Source: Terrihalobacillus insolitus (GTDB lineage Bacteria; Bacillota; Bacilli; Bacillales; Amphibacillaceae). Taken from it: a stretch of 63,323 nt of DNA. The translations under genes and the position numbers were made by a program. Where the stretch lies: the NCBI RefSeq assembly GCF_028416575.1, contig NZ_JAMQKB010000015.1, positions 1 through 63,323 of the forward strand. Reading direction: 5' to 3'. Under the pieces are notes generated by a model. It worked only from the letters and a program-made list of their open reading frames with translations, did no database searches and had not been told where the DNA came from. This document shows positions 16,841 to 26,654 of the stretch, piece after piece. Each line of letters starts with the position of its first letter. Within the stretch, counting starts at the first letter, position 1.

Positions 16841-17734
16841 CTAACCAATATATTTCCAAAAGGTACCGTATTTAACTGGGACTTTTTTGGCAAGTTGTTT
16901 TAGCTGTAGTTTTTTCATTTCGTTCGCTGTTTTTACGTTTGACCAATCGTATACAACGGAAATTTCCTTGTTGCCGACAAAACCATAGTGTGCTAAGAAA
17001 TCTTCTAGTTCAGGCTTTGGAGCTGGAGTTGGATCCTTTTGAAGCATTTGTTTCAATACTTTTACATAAATTGTATAAGGGTATAAACCAGATATTTTAA
17101 TGCCCTCTTCATCTGCAGATTGGTTAAAGAAAACCATTGTTGGAATATACTCGACATCCATTTCTTTCGTAAGCTTTAAATCACACTGAAAAGCTTTTTT
17201 TGCTGAAGCAGAATAGAGATCATATTGAAACTCATCTAAGTCCAATTTTGATTCTACTGCACACTGGTATAATATTGTTTCATCAGCAATATTCATTTTG
17301 TGGAGAAACAAAGATTCTTGGAGTCTCCTCAAAAATCTTCTTCCAGCTTTTTTCCCTTGGAGCTCAGCAGCCTTGATCGCTAAAGATGCAAGCCAAGGAG
17401 TGGAAATAGGGTTTTCAATCCACAAATCACCATCACAACTCATACCAGTTCGTTTTGCAGTTTTTTCCCATATATCCCTCAAATCCTGAGGGCGGTCAAA
17501 CTTGTCCTTATTTAAGGTGGCAAGCTGTCCACTCAGGATAGGACGGATCGTGAAATATCTTCCATATTCAATCGTGAGTTTTTTAAGATAGGGCTCTAGC
17601 GACCAACACTCTGGACATAAGGGGTCAATAAATACATAAATTTCAACAGGCTTTTGTAAAAAATCAACAAAGCCATATTGTGCTTTTACATTTGTGTTCT
17701 GGTTATCTGATATTCCAGACGATTTCCAGTTCAC
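16841..17734 (-). CDS. spxH: ClpXP adaptor protein SpxH (YjbH)
   Basis: SpxH binds Spx and presents it to ClpXP, keeping Spx low until oxidative stress. 297 residues with a DsbA/FrnE-like thioredoxin fold; the CPEC motif follows IYVFIDPL near residue 36, and the C-terminal winged region is typical. GTG start overlapping the globin stop by four bases (GTGA), so the two are translationally coupled. Its substrate gene spx is at 9129-9524. The globin-spxH pair is conserved through Bacillales. Confidence 0.93.
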   Translation of the reverse strand: MNWKSSGISDNQNTNVKAQYGFVDFLQKPVEIYVFIDPLCPECWSLEPYLKKLTIEYGRYFTIRPILSGQLATLNKDKFDRPQDLRDIWEKTAKRTGMSCDGDLWIENPISTPWLASLAIKAAELQGKKAGRRFLRRLQESLFLHKMNIADETILYQCAVESKLDLDEFQYDLYSASAKKAFQCDLKLTKEMDVEYIPTMVFFNQSADEEGIKISGLYPYTIYVKVLKQMLQKDPTPAPKPELEDFLAHYGFVGNKEISVVYDWSNVKTANEMKKLQLKQLAKKVPVKYGTFWKYIG

Positions 17735-18132
17735 ATGGATTCTCCTTTCTCGTCCTCTGGTGTGTTCATCATATGCTGAGCAGTTAACGTTAGACGATCA
17801 AAAATGGCACTGCGATAGGGTTCTTCAATTTCAGCCTCATCAAGAGCTGCCTCCATACATTCTAACCACGCATCTTTTCTAGTAGGTGTTATTTGAAACG
17901 GTAAATGTCTTCTTCTTAACATAGGATGGCCATGTTCTTCTGAGTAAAGAGCAGGTCCACCAAACAACTGTGTCAAAAATTGTATCTGTTTTCGTGCTGT
18001 TTCCGTCAAATCACTTGGAAAAATTGGGATTAAATCAGGGTGGTTTCCAACTCTCTTGTAAAATGCTTTCACTAGTCTTCCAATTGTTTTGTTACCACCA
18101 ATTGCTTCATAAATCGTACCTGATCGAGTCAT
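17731..18132 (-). CDS. yjbI: Truncated haemoglobin (group II, YjbI-like)
   Basis: A 133-residue 2-on-2 globin. [20 protein letters not shown] is the family start, and [20 protein letters not shown] contains the proximal-side motif with the haem-ligating His (PMLRRRH region). Truncated globins bind oxygen/NO and may supply redox protection. Operon with spxH. ATG follows AAGGATGG. Confidence 0.92.
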   Translation of the reverse strand: MTRSGTIYEAIGGNKTIGRLVKAFYKRVGNHPDLIPIFPSDLTETARKQIQFLTQLFGGPALYSEEHGHPMLRRRHLPFQITPTRKDAWLECMEAALDEAEIEEPYRSAIFDRLTLTAQHMMNTPEDEKGESM

Positions 18133-18176
18133 TTAAACCATCCTTGTATATTTAAATCCTATTATTTTTAAATACT

Positions 18177-18243
18177 TGTTTAAAAAGTCGATAAAAATGG
18201 AACAAGCAGACGCGCCGCGTATCATTTGCTGACCTTTTTAACA
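18177..18243. repeat. 67-bp miniature with GTTTAAAAAGTC-like ends
   Basis: TGTTTAAAAAGTC (18177-18189) and GACCTTTTTAACA (18231-18243) form near-matching inverted ends like those of the ~205-bp element at 46901 and 52400, with only about 40 bases between. Probably an internal-deletion derivative. Confidence 0.45.
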
Positions 18244-18310
18244 TCCTCTTTAGAGAATTTCAAATTATAGTTGTAGTATATTTTAGCAACGTTCATGCTG
18301 GAAGGGCAAC

Positions 18311-18889
18311 TTATTTGTTTGGTAGTGTGTTGAAGAAGCGCTGAATCTTATTCATTGTTGGAGTTGGACTAATATGTTCCATTGCAATTAGTTCGTTGAA
18401 AAACGTTTCTCCTGCGGCTTTGGTTTTTGCTTCTATTTCTAGTTCAAAGTCTTTCCTGCCATTATATTTACTAACATCTAAAACGAGTAGTACTTGTCCA
18501 ACTGCTAATTCCTTTCGTTTTGTAACAAGAGATCCCCAGTAAACCAACTGATCATTGGAAACCTCCAGCTTTTTCAATTGCTTAGTCACATTTTGTTTAG
18601 GCAATATCTTTCCACTGATCCATGACATAGCCTCTTTTTCAGTAAGTGTGTCATGTGTTTCGAGTAGACCTTTGTGATGCTGTTCCTTTAAAGTTAGCTT
18701 CCAGGTGCTGTTTTTTTCTCTTATTCGCAAAGCTGCACCAACACGCTTTAATTGGAAATCGCGAGTCTCAAAGTAATAGTTCGTTTGAAGTTGGGAAGGT
18801 ACGGTTGTGAATGAGAACCGTTCATGTATACGTTCATACTCCTCTTTGGTTAAAAGCTGTTTGTATTCGATTTCGATTTCCTGTGACAT
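18311..18889 (-). CDS. yjbK: CYTH domain-containing protein (YjbK-like)
   Basis: 192 residues of a CYTH (CyaB/thiamine triphosphatase) tunnel-fold protein. The N-terminal EIEIEYK is the ExExK signature that holds metal and triphosphate; ALRIREKNSTWKLTLKEQ and FELEIEAKTK supply further Arg/Lys/Glu residues. Such proteins hydrolyse triphosphates, for example inorganic tripolyphosphate; the substrate here is unknown. ATG follows GGAGGTGGG. Divergent from the alarmone synthetase gene, as in B. subtilis. Confidence 0.9.
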   Translation of the reverse strand: MSQEIEIEYKQLLTKEEYERIHERFSFTTVPSQLQTNYYFETRDFQLKRVGAALRIREKNSTWKLTLKEQHHKGLLETHDTLTEKEAMSWISGKILPKQNVTKQLKKLEVSNDQLVYWGSLVTKRKELAVGQVLLVLDVSKYNGRKDFELEIEAKTKAAGETFFNELIAMEHISPTPTMNKIQRFFNTLPNK

Positions 18890-19046
18890 GTTTTCCCACC
18901 TCCTAATTATTTTTCATTATGGTGAAAAAGGAGCAAAAAAGCAAAAGATACCTTTTTTTACATATACGTTTTCCGTGCAATATATATTTTTGTGATACAA
19001 TTACTTTGGATCACAACGATGAGAAAAAGGCAAGGTGATGCAGGAT

Positions 19047-19661
19047 ATGAACTGGGAGGTATTCCTTGCGCCATATGGACAGGTGGTTGAGGAATTAAAG
19101 GTAAAACTGAAAGGGATGAGAGCCCAATTTCAATATGAGTCAAGGCACTCTCCGATAGAATTTATTACAGGCAGAGTAAAACCAACATCCAGCATATTAG
19201 AAAAAGCAAAACGCAGAAATATAGGGAGAAATCATATTGAAGAAGAGATGCAGGATATAGCAGGGGTTCGTGTTGTTTGTCAGTTTGTTGATGACATTTA
19301 CACCGTGATTGACATGCTCAAATCAAGAAACGATTTCGTAATTGTAGAAGAAAAGGATTATATTTCACAAAAGAAGGAAAGTGGCTATCGCTCCTATCAT
19401 ATTATTGTAAAGTACCCAGTCGAAACGATTCATGGTGAAAAGAACATTTTAGCTGAGATCCAAATCAGAACACTTGCAATGAATTTTTGGGCAACAAATG
19501 AACATTCTTTAAACTACAAATATGCAGGTCAAATACCGGACAAGATAAAATCAAGACTTAAACGAGCAGCAGAGGCAGCTTTTAAGTTGGATGAAGAAAT
19601 GTCTCAAATTAGGGGAGAAGTACAGGAAGCGCATCTTATTTTTCAGCATAAAAAGAAATGA
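19047..19661 (+). CDS. sasB: Small alarmone synthetase (RelQ/SasB, YjbM-like)
   Basis: Transfers pyrophosphate from ATP to GDP/GTP to make (p)ppGpp without a hydrolase domain. About 204 residues, typical of SAS1/RelQ. Recognisable blocks are RVKPTSSILEKAKRRN (G-loop-like), MQDIAGVRVVCQFVDDIY, KESGYRSYHIIVKYP and EIQIRTLAMNFWATNEHSLN with the catalytic Glu-x-Gln. AAGGTGAT at 19032-19039 favours ATG 19047; GTG 19035 and ATG 19038 are alternatives. It is followed by NAD kinase and a pseudouridine synthase as in B. subtilis. Confidence 0.92.
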   Translation: MNWEVFLAPYGQVVEELKVKLKGMRAQFQYESRHSPIEFITGRVKPTSSILEKAKRRNIGRNHIEEEMQDIAGVRVVCQFVDDIYTVIDMLKSRNDFVIVEEKDYISQKKESGYRSYHIIVKYPVETIHGEKNILAEIQIRTLAMNFWATNEHSLNYKYAGQIPDKIKSRLKRAAEAAFKLDEEMSQIRGEVQEAHLIFQHKKK

Positions 19662-19699
19662 AGTAACCTATGATTATTCTAGAAGAAAGGGGTAGCGAC

Positions 19700-20500
19700 A
19701 TGAAATTTGCCATACTGTCTAAGGGAGATAAGAAATCAGACGAAATAAAGACTAGAATTAAGCAATATTTAATCGATTTTGATTTAATATATGATGAAGA
19801 TGCGCCAGATTTAGCGATTTCAGTAGGTGGGGATGGTACTTTTTTGGAAGCCTTTCATACATATGTGCACCGATTAAAAGATACTGCATTTATTGGGGTG
19901 CATACTGGGCATCTAGGATTTTACGCAGATTGGGTGCCAGAAGAAGTGGAAAAATTAATTATTGAAATTGCCAAAACACCTTTCCAGGTTGTAGAATACC
20001 CGTTATTAGAGGTGATCATAAATCCTAAATCCGATAGCCAAAAGGATCAATTTCTAGCTCTGAACGAATGTTCTGTTAAAACAACAGAGGGTTCGGTAGT
20101 ACTTGACATAGAGATAAAGGGAGAACACTTTGAAACATTTCGTGGGGATGGACTATGTATTTCTACGCCATCTGGAAGCACGGCATACAACAAGGCTCTT
20201 GGCGGCGGTATTATTCACCCTTCGTTACCATCAATTCAAATTACGGAAATGGCTTCAATTAATAATCGGGTATTCCGTACGATCGGATCCCCACTTATTT
20301 TACCGCAACATCATGACTGTTTATTAAAGCCTTTGTATGATCGAAGCTTCTTAATTTCTATTGATCATATAACAAAAAGCTACGCAAATGTACAATCGAT
20401 TGAATGTCGAGTAGCGAAAGAAAAAATTCGGTTTGCACGTTTTCGGTCTTTTCCGTTTTGGAAACGTGTGCGTGATTCTTTTGTTTCAGACGAACTATAA
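19700..20500 (+). CDS. nadF: NAD kinase
   Basis: Phosphorylates NAD to NADP using ATP. 266 residues, identical to the B. subtilis length. The catalytic GGDGT motif is in [12 protein letters not shown] near residue 45, and [20 protein letters not shown] is the conserved glycine-rich NAD-binding loop. AAAGGGG precedes the ATG at 19700; the upstream ATG at 19670 lacks a site. It starts 38 bases after the alarmone synthetase, probably one operon. Confidence 0.96.
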   Translation: MKFAILSKGDKKSDEIKTRIKQYLIDFDLIYDEDAPDLAISVGGDGTFLEAFHTYVHRLKDTAFIGVHTGHLGFYADWVPEEVEKLIIEIAKTPFQVVEYPLLEVIINPKSDSQKDQFLALNECSVKTTEGSVVLDIEIKGEHFETFRGDGLCISTPSGSTAYNKALGGGIIHPSLPSIQITEMASINNRVFRTIGSPLILPQHHDCLLKPLYDRSFLISIDHITKSYANVQSIECRVAKEKIRFARFRSFPFWKRVRDSFVSDEL

Positions 20501-20563
20501 GTGTGTGTTCAAGCGAAGACACGAAATAACGGAGCATCTTCTAGAAAGAAAAGGTGGCACCAA

Positions 20564-21436
20564 GTGAAATGGGAAATTACAGCAGAACAGGAAGGCATGA
20601 TCATCCGAGATTATTTAAAGGAAGTAAGAGGTTTTTCTAAAAGAATGATAAAGGTAGTAAAATTTGATGGTGGCGGCATCATCGTCAATGATACACCTGT
20701 AACTGTACGGTTTCACTTAAAAGCAGGGGATTGTTTGGAAATCCTACTTCCAGAAGAAGTGCGTGGTTCATTTATGAAGACAGAGGACATCGATTTAACG
20801 ATCGTGTATGAAGACGATGATGTTCTTGTTCTGGAAAAACCACCAGGTATAGCGACAATCCCATCATTACACCATCCCTCAGGCACGATTGCGAATGGGT
20901 TGCTTGGATACTATGAGAAAAAGAACATCCAATATACGATACATGTTGTAACACGATTGGATCGGGATACTTCCGGATTGCTACTAATCGCAAAACATCG
21001 CTACAGTCACTCCTTGTTGTCAAGAGATCAAAGAAATGGGCTAGTAAACCGAAGCTACTATGCGATGATCGAAGGAAAGCTTACACAAAAAGAAGGAACC
21101 ATCGATGCCCCAATTGGAAGAGATCCAACCTCTATCATACAAAGAAAAGTAACCGCGGATGGGAAGCACGCTGTGACACATTATCAGGTGGAACTGGAGA
21201 ATTCCAGCTATACGCTTGTTCATGTGAAATTGGAAACGGGTAGGACACATCAAATTCGTGTGCATTTTGCTTTTATTAAGCATCCGTTAGTTGGAGATAG
21301 CTTATACGGTGGAATGACAGAAACACTGAACAGGCAAGCGCTTCATTGTAAATCCCTATCGTTTACCCATCCAACGACAAATGAAAGGTTAACCTTTCAT
21401 TCAAAGTTACCCGATGATATTAGCCGATTACTGTGA
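20564..21436 (+). CDS. RluA/RluD-family RNA pseudouridine synthase (YjbO-like)
   Basis: Converts uridine to pseudouridine in structured RNA, probably rRNA. 290 residues: an N-terminal S4-like RNA-binding part (VKWEITAEQEGMIIRDYLKE, continuing to the GDCLEILLP turn) and the catalytic domain with HVVTRLDRDTSGLLLIAKH, where the Asp of RLDRDTSG is the nucleophile. GTG at 20564 is chosen because AAGGTGG ends six bases before it; an upstream start at 20501 has no site. Specific target uridines cannot be read from sequence. Confidence 0.9.
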   Translation: MKWEITAEQEGMIIRDYLKEVRGFSKRMIKVVKFDGGGIIVNDTPVTVRFHLKAGDCLEILLPEEVRGSFMKTEDIDLTIVYEDDDVLVLEKPPGIATIPSLHHPSGTIANGLLGYYEKKNIQYTIHVVTRLDRDTSGLLLIAKHRYSHSLLSRDQRNGLVNRSYYAMIEGKLTQKEGTIDAPIGRDPTSIIQRKVTADGKHAVTHYQVELENSSYTLVHVKLETGRTHQIRVHFAFIKHPLVGDSLYGGMTETLNRQALHCKSLSFTHPTTNERLTFHSKLPDDISRLL

Positions 21437-21457
21437 CGTATCGGCTTTTGCTTTTTT
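21422..21457 (+). terminator. Rho-independent terminator of the yjbM-nadF-yjbO operon
   Basis: AGCCGAT (21422-21428) pairs with ATCGGCT (21440-21446), then TTTGCTTTTTT. Confidence 0.88.
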
Positions 21458-21458
21458 G

Positions 21459-21618
21459 GTGGACATTTGTTGCTTTAATCAAAATGGGTTAGCGGACATT
21501 TATTACACTGTTTGTGAGAATTAAAGCAAATCAGTTTTTTTTGATAAATAGTGGAACATATGTCCGCGAGCATTCCCAAAAAATCACTTTCACCTTAAAT
21601 AACGGAATAAATGCCCAC
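21459..21618. repeat. Decayed inverted repeat around GGACATTTGTT motifs
   Basis: GTGGACATTTGTTGC at the left and the reverse complement of GGAATAAATGCCCAC at the right are alike, with inner GCGGACATTTATTACACTG and ATGTCCGC. It looks like a second, eroded palindromic intergenic repeat type. No gene lies in this gap. Confidence 0.4.
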
Positions 21619-21641
21619 TTTTAAAATTATTACGATAACCT

Positions 21642-22382
21642 TTATAAAAAGGAATGAAATTTTTCCTCGACGAACGGCTGATTAGATGGAACAGAAATTG
21701 TTTTTTCCTCTGGTAGTTGAAAGCAAGTTAAGGCATTTCCAAACACACAGCCTGTATCGATGTTCATCGTTTTATTCACTTTCCTTGGTTCACATACAGG
21801 GGTATGACCATATACAATCCAACGGTTACCCGTATAACTCTTTGCCCAATCTCTTCTAACAGGTCGCCCGTCTTCATGAAATTCACCAGTGATATCTCCA
21901 TACAAAACAAAAGTTTGTACCTTTTTGCTTTTATTGCCGATCATGTCTTCGCGAATTCCAGCGTGTGCAATAATGGCATCAACTTCTGAGATTTCCAGGT
22001 ATAGCGGAGAAGTCTCATACAGCTTGATAAACATATGCTGGATCTGTTTTTGGTCTTTACTTGTTAGCTGTTTGAATTCTGCAACAGTTGTTTCAAGACC
22101 ATGCTGTTCTTTAACTGGATTTCCTTGAAAGTAGCGATATAGTTTGTTGCAATGGTTTCCAGGAACATATCGAGCTGCTTTTTTTTCAATCACCATTCGA
22201 TATACAAGACGGATTACGCCAATCGAATCAGGTCCTCGATCGGTTAAATCACCTATAAAGATCGGAACTCTTCCATCTGGATGAACTGGAATATCGCCTA
22301 CTAAATCATATCCCAATTTCAAAAAAAGAGCATGAAGTTCTTCTGAGCAACCATGAATATCTCCAATAATATCGATCTTCAT
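21642..22382 (-). CDS. prpE: Bis(5'-nucleosyl)-tetraphosphatase PrpE
   Basis: A calcineurin-like phosphoesterase of 246 residues that cleaves Ap4A and in Bacillus can act as a protein-tyrosine phosphatase on germination factors. Metal motifs: GDIHGC near residue 6, [19 protein letters not shown] and the C-terminal YGHTPV. ATG 22382 is chosen because GGAGG lies eight bases before; an upstream GTG/ATG reading frame to 22445 has none. Marks the end of the conserved yjb block before the catabolic island. Confidence 0.88.
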   Translation of the reverse strand: MKIDIIGDIHGCSEELHALFLKLGYDLVGDIPVHPDGRVPIFIGDLTDRGPDSIGVIRLVYRMVIEKKAARYVPGNHCNKLYRYFQGNPVKEQHGLETTVAEFKQLTSKDQKQIQHMFIKLYETSPLYLEISEVDAIIAHAGIREDMIGNKSKKVQTFVLYGDITGEFHEDGRPVRRDWAKSYTGNRWIVYGHTPVCEPRKVNKTMNIDTGCVFGNALTCFQLPEEKTISVPSNQPFVEEKFHSFL

Positions 22383-22629
22383 CAAATTATCCTCCATTGA
22401 AAACAGGGTGGGAAAGACATATTTATCTTTCCCACTTTTTTTCATAGTATAGGTAATGCGAATGTATTTGAGATAATTGTATTTCTTATAAAAAGTCCTC
22501 CAAAAGCTTCAAACAAAGTGCTACAACTTAGAGAGCTGTGAACAAGTTTATGTTCCTTTAAAAAACTGTTCAGTTTAGTATTGACATACCAATCAGTAGG
22601 GGGGAGTTACTGCCTGTTCTTAAAGTAAT

Positions 22630-22655
22630 GGAGAAAGATCGTTAAATCTTTCTCC
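22630..22655 (-). terminator. Hairpin terminator of the hydroxyproline dehydrogenase end gene
   Basis: GGAGAAAGAT (22630-22639) and ATCTTTCTCC (22646-22655) are exact complements; T-tract is weak. The rest of the 300-base gap between prpE and this gene has a GTGGGAAAG/CTTTCCCAC hairpin (22408-22435) and nothing else recognised. Confidence 0.7.
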
Positions 22656-22682
22656 ACAGCTTACAATCCATTCAATTTTTTG

Positions 22683-24134
22683 TTAATACTTAATGGCACA
22701 CGTTTTAATATTGGAGTAGAAGCTTAATGCCGCCTGTCCTTGTTCTCGTGTATGAGAGCTGGATTGTTTTAACCCGCCAAACGGAGCTTGGTATTCTACC
22801 CCAGCAGTTTCCAAATTTACACGAACCATACCGATTTCAGCATCTTCCATAAACTGATGTGCTTTGTTCAAATTATTGGTGAAAATGGAGCCGCTAAGAC
22901 CATAGCTAGATTTGTTTAAAACATTTACCGCTTCATCATAATCTTTGACTTTTATGACTACTGTGAGCGGACCAAACACTTCTTCTTGAAATAAAGGATG
23001 GTCACTTGTTACTCCGGTTACTGCAATTGGGTTGATGTAATAGCCGTCATAGCCTGGGTCATCTTCTTTTTCGTATATGACTTCTGCTTCGTTTTTTGCT
23101 AGTTCTACATATGATGTTACTTTTTCGAATTGTTCCTTAGATGCAACTGGTCCTAAATACGCATCTGCATTTAGAGCATGTTTTAATTGGACGTTTTTCA
23201 TTTCCTGTTTTAATGCATCTATAAACTCGTCAAAAATGCCTTCTTCTACAATAATGCGGCTTGACGCTGTACATTTTTGGCCTGCAGAGCGAAATGTACC
23301 ACTTACGATAGGAGGAAGGGCTGTTTGTAAGTCTGCATCATTTAGTACGACTGCAGCATTTTTTCCGCCCATCTCAGTCTGGTACTTGATGTTACGCTGT
23401 GCACAAATTCCTGCTAGCTTTGTTCCTGTTGCAGTAGATCCTGTAAATGAAACGGCATCCATATTAGCTTCTTCTGTAAGGTAAGCACCAACTTCTTTTC
23501 CTTGACCAATGACAAGATTAATAACGCCCTTTGGAACGCCTGCTTCTTCAACTATATTGCATAATTTAAATGCTGTGAGTGAACCATTTTCAGCCGGTTT
23601 CCAAACGATGGTGTTTCCGCAAATAAGGGCAGGTGCAAGCTTCCAAATGGGAATAGCAACAGGGAAGTTCCATGGCGTAATTAAAGCAACGACGCCTAAT
23701 GGGATTCGTTTCGTATATTGTAGTACGCCCTTTGTAGTAGACGGAATTACGTCTCCATCTGAACGGACGCCCTCAGCAGCGTAATAGTTTAATAATTGAA
23801 TGCCACGTACCACTTCCCCTTTCATTTCTCCGATGGGCTTACCCATTTCTCTCGATGCTAATTCAGCGAGCTCCTCAGCGTGGTTTTCTAGCGCTTGAGC
23901 CATTTTATAAAGGTATTGTCCACGCTCGTTGCCGGTTAAGCTTTTCCATTCTTTAAAAGCATTACGTGCAGAAACTTCAGCTGCTTTGGCTTGATCGGAA
24001 GTGGAAAAAGTAATCTCACCGACCGTTTCGGAAAGGTCAGATGGGTTTTTTACCGCAATGGACTTCCCATTACCTTTTTCCCATGCACTATTAATCCAGT
24101 TTTGTGTAACGATTCGTTGCTCTGTTACTGTCAC
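22683..24134 (-). CDS. 2,5-dioxovalerate (alpha-ketoglutarate semialdehyde) dehydrogenase
   Basis: An NAD(P)-dependent aldehyde dehydrogenase of 483 residues. Catalytic Cys lies in GQKCTASSRI near residue 285 and the general-base Glu in YQTEMGGKNAAVV; the cofactor loop is FTGSTATG. The family oxidises many aldehydes, but linkage to a DapA-like deaminase, racemase-family epimerase and imino-acid oxidases points to the last step of hydroxyproline breakdown, making alpha-ketoglutarate. GTG start after AAAGGAG. It follows the DapA-like gene by 32 bases and is probably read from that gene's sigma-54 promoter. Confidence 0.85.
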   Translation of the reverse strand: MTVTEQRIVTQNWINSAWEKGNGKSIAVKNPSDLSETVGEITFSTSDQAKAAEVSARNAFKEWKSLTGNERGQYLYKMAQALENHAEELAELASREMGKPIGEMKGEVVRGIQLLNYYAAEGVRSDGDVIPSTTKGVLQYTKRIPLGVVALITPWNFPVAIPIWKLAPALICGNTIVWKPAENGSLTAFKLCNIVEEAGVPKGVINLVIGQGKEVGAYLTEEANMDAVSFTGSTATGTKLAGICAQRNIKYQTEMGGKNAAVVLNDADLQTALPPIVSGTFRSAGQKCTASSRIIVEEGIFDEFIDALKQEMKNVQLKHALNADAYLGPVASKEQFEKVTSYVELAKNEAEVIYEKEDDPGYDGYYINPIAVTGVTSDHPLFQEEVFGPLTVVIKVKDYDEAVNVLNKSSYGLSGSIFTNNLNKAHQFMEDAEIGMVRVNLETAGVEYQAPFGGLKQSSSHTREQGQAALSFYSNIKTCAIKY

Positions 24135-24166
24135 TTTATCAGCTCCTTTTAAAATAAACTATAGTC

Positions 24167-25042
24167 TTAAGGTTGGCCTACTGCGTGTAAATAGGCATTT
24201 TTAATAGCAATATAGTCCTCATTTGTTAATGGTAAACGAGGTGGGCGTGTTGGTCCAGCGGGCTGGCCAGCAAGTTCCATCATATATTTAATAGCTTGAA
24301 CTAATTGCGGTTCTGCATCGTAATGGAATAAAGGTAATAATTTCCGATATAAGGGTAATGCTTCGTCAATTTTACCGGTTCTTGCTAGGTTGAAAAGTTC
24401 AATTCCCTCTTTAGGAAGAGCGTTTGGAACACCAGAAATCCAGCCAGTTGCCCCGCTGATAGGGCCTTCCATAGCCAAATCATCTACACCAATTAGCACT
24501 TCTAAATCGGTTTTTTCTTTAATATCATGGACTCGACGAACATCCCCACTAAATTCCTTTACCCCAACCACATTGTCTAGCTTACTCAATTTGGTAAGAA
24601 AATCTGGAGTAAGATCTGTTGCGTAATCGCGAGGATTGTTATACACAATAATCGGTAACCCAACTTTTGACAATGCCTCATAATGATAGATCACTTCATT
24701 TTCTAATGGGTTGTAATTAATTGGTGGTAGAGCCATGAGACCTTCTGCACCTTTTTCTTTGGCGTGTTCTGCCCAGTATACAACGTCTTTTGTCGCTGGA
24801 GCCCCAGTACCAACTACAACAGGTACCTTGTTTTTACTAGCTTCCATTACGGTTTCTACAACAGTTGCTCGTTCTTGATCAGATAACGTTGCATATTCAC
24901 CTAAAGAACCGGCAGGAATAAGACCAGCAACACCTTCATTTATTAACCATTCACAAATTTCGTGTAAGCGGTTTGTATCCACACTATAATCATCTGTCAT
25001 AGGTGTAACGAGCGCTACATAGACTCCTTCAAAACGTGCCAT
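24167..25042 (-). CDS. DapA-family lyase, probable 1-pyrroline-4-hydroxy-2-carboxylate deaminase
   Basis: A class I aldolase-fold protein of 291 residues in the dihydrodipicolinate synthase/N-acetylneuraminate lyase family. The Schiff-base Lys is in VVGVKEFSGD near residue 164, the Tyr in IIVYNNPRDYATDL, and the substrate-binding PAGSLGEY motif replaces the GTTGE of true DapA, arguing against lysine biosynthesis. In hydroxyproline pathways this homologue deaminates and dehydrates pyrroline-4-hydroxy-2-carboxylate to alpha-ketoglutarate semialdehyde. It has its own sigma-54 promoter immediately upstream. Confidence 0.83.
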   Translation of the reverse strand: MARFEGVYVALVTPMTDDYSVDTNRLHEICEWLINEGVAGLIPAGSLGEYATLSDQERATVVETVMEASKNKVPVVVGTGAPATKDVVYWAEHAKEKGAEGLMALPPINYNPLENEVIYHYEALSKVGLPIIVYNNPRDYATDLTPDFLTKLSKLDNVVGVKEFSGDVRRVHDIKEKTDLEVLIGVDDLAMEGPISGATGWISGVPNALPKEGIELFNLARTGKIDEALPLYRKLLPLFHYDAEPQLVQAIKYMMELAGQPAGPTRPPRLPLTNEDYIAIKNAYLHAVGQP

Positions 25043-25079
25043 AAAAAATCACTCCTCTATTAGTATTCAATGATAGTAA

Positions 25080-25096
25080 TGCAATAATAATGCCAA
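25080..25096 (-). promoter_or_regulatory. Sigma-54 promoter of the DapA-like gene
   Basis: On the minus strand TTGGCATTATTATTGCA, with GG and GC 12 bases apart, the -24/-12 consensus. A GTCTAA half-site (25112-25107) lies just upstream. Confidence 0.85.
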
Positions 25097-25120
25097 CTTT
25101 ATAGAATTAGACAAGAAGAT

Positions 25121-26323
25121 TTAGTTGGTTATCGATGCACCATTCAATTCATTTCTTCCTTTGTTAATATCAGGATGGAATTGGATTAGCGCATGATCAC
25201 GCATTTTTTTTACGTGTTGAACTGCATCATCAATTGCGTTGTGATCTTGCAAGTAATGTAAGTCATGAGCAACAGATAACCCTGCAACTTTCCCTTGTGC
25301 TTTTGCCACTTTAGCGCTTTCTATCCCAGTTATGTTACCGGCTACATATAATTTTTCAACGGGTGTTTGCATTTGCTCATTGTGGACAGGAACATGTCCG
25401 CCAAGTGAAGGGATGAACTTAAAAGGACAAGCCGTTACCCCAATTAATTCTGTAAGCGGGTATAAGCCACCTGCGATACAAACAAAATCAACATCGATAA
25501 TTTTTTCCGTCCCTTTCATAATGACCCCTGATGGTGTAATGTCCGCCACTTTCACACCTTCGACTTTTTCTTCTCCTAAAATTTCTATGACTGCTCTTCG
25601 TATCTGAATCGGTATTCCCCATGCTTTTAACCCATTTTTGGGAAAAGAGCGTACTACTAATTTTTCTAAAAACGACAATTTGTTGGTAAGGAACCCTCCC
25701 ATTTTAAATAGAGGGGAGGGGGCAAGGTGAGCTAGTTTAGCAAGTTTTTGAAAAACTACTCCTGGTTGACTTGCTTCTTTGTTTAATAGATTGCAAGACG
25801 GTAAAACGATACTTTCTAGTTGAACCCCTGCTAATTTTAGTTCTCTTGCAATAGCTATCGATAACACGTTTATTCCGATAATGATTCCATGATGGCCTGG
25901 CTTTACATGATGGACATTGGCCATAACTTGTGCAGCTCCGATCGACATGACACCTGGTAACGTCCATCCTGGTAGAGGAATACTGTGCTCAGCCGCCCCT
26001 GTAGCAACAAGTAATGCCTGACTTTTAAACATTCCTTTGTCAGTTTGAATGTCCCAATGATTTGAATGCTTTTTGACATGGTGCACACTTGTTTCGAACT
26101 GAAATTGAATATGAAACTCGATTGCTTCGTTAAAAAGGTTAGTTGCTTCGTCTACGCCGTTCCACCAAATTCCATTAGACTCTTCATGAAGCTGGCCAAG
26201 TAACCGACCTCCAGGTTTCATAAACTCATCGATGACGGTCACGTTCACTCCATTTTTTGCAGCTGCAATAGCGGCAGACAGTCCTGCTGGTCCAGCGCCA
26301 ACGATCACCAGTTGATTCATCAT
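25121..26323 (-). CDS. FAD-dependent oxidoreductase, large subunit of an imino/amino-acid dehydrogenase (HcnB/OoxA-like)
   Basis: 400 residues with an N-terminal FAD Rossmann motif (QLVIVGAGPAGLSAAIAAAK), a second nucleotide-binding stretch (GHHGIIIGINVLSIAIAREL) and the C-terminal FAD motif LYVAGNITGIESAKVAKAQG. With the two small 2Fe-2S genes upstream it forms the HcnABC/opine-oxidase-type heteromer that oxidises D-hydroxyproline or related imino acids in other bacteria. Its ATG overlaps the preceding stop by four bases (ATGA). Which of the two oxidase systems here acts on cis-4-hydroxy-D-proline is not settled. Confidence 0.82.
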   Translation of the reverse strand: MMNQLVIVGAGPAGLSAAIAAAKNGVNVTVIDEFMKPGGRLLGQLHEESNGIWWNGVDEATNLFNEAIEFHIQFQFETSVHHVKKHSNHWDIQTDKGMFKSQALLVATGAAEHSIPLPGWTLPGVMSIGAAQVMANVHHVKPGHHGIIIGINVLSIAIARELKLAGVQLESIVLPSCNLLNKEASQPGVVFQKLAKLAHLAPSPLFKMGGFLTNKLSFLEKLVVRSFPKNGLKAWGIPIQIRRAVIEILGEEKVEGVKVADITPSGVIMKGTEKIIDVDFVCIAGGLYPLTELIGVTACPFKFIPSLGGHVPVHNEQMQTPVEKLYVAGNITGIESAKVAKAQGKVAGLSVAHDLHYLQDHNAIDDAVQHVKKMRDHALIQFHPDINKGRNELNGASITN

Positions 26324-26652
26324 TCTTCTCCTTTCTTAAAGGGGGTGGGAAGTCGTTGACCTGAATGGATGACCATGCCATCTTCTAACGGGGTAAGACA
26401 CGCTCTCTTTTCGGCTGTTTCGTTAACCGTTACTCTACATTCAAAACAGTGTCCGATATTGCAATAAATTCCTCGGGGCGAAGCTGTTTCTTCATGCACA
26501 CGCAACGTACGAATACCGTTTAATAAAAGGGCACTTGCGATGGTATCGCCTTCTCTAGCGGTGTATATTTTCCCGTTAAATTCAAATTGAATTTCAGGAA
26601 CATGTTGATCGACCGTTAGTATAGGATGTTCTTTTATTCTTAATGAAGCCAT
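26320..26652 (-). CDS. 2Fe-2S ferredoxin-like subunit (HcnA/OoxA-type)
   Basis: 110 residues of a plant-type ferredoxin fold: the iron-sulphur loop region reads GIYCNIGHCFECRVTVNETAEKRACL, with Cys spaced as C-x4-C-x2-C then a distal Cys, as in HcnA-like subunits. It would carry electrons from the FAD subunit. Two bases separate it from the upstream BFD-like gene and its stop overlaps the FAD-subunit start, so subunits are co-translated. Confidence 0.82.
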   Translation of the reverse strand: MASLRIKEHPILTVDQHVPEIQFEFNGKIYTAREGDTIASALLLNGIRTLRVHEETASPRGIYCNIGHCFECRVTVNETAEKRACLTPLEDGMVIHSGQRLPTPFKKGEE

Positions 26653-26654
26653 TT

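Noticed and set aside
22408..22435. GTGGGAAAG/CTTTCCCAC hairpin followed by T on the plus strand, considered as terminator of yjbO
   Set aside because: It is almost 1 kb past yjbO, which already has a terminator at 21422-21457; it may be antisense or an element of the prpE leader.
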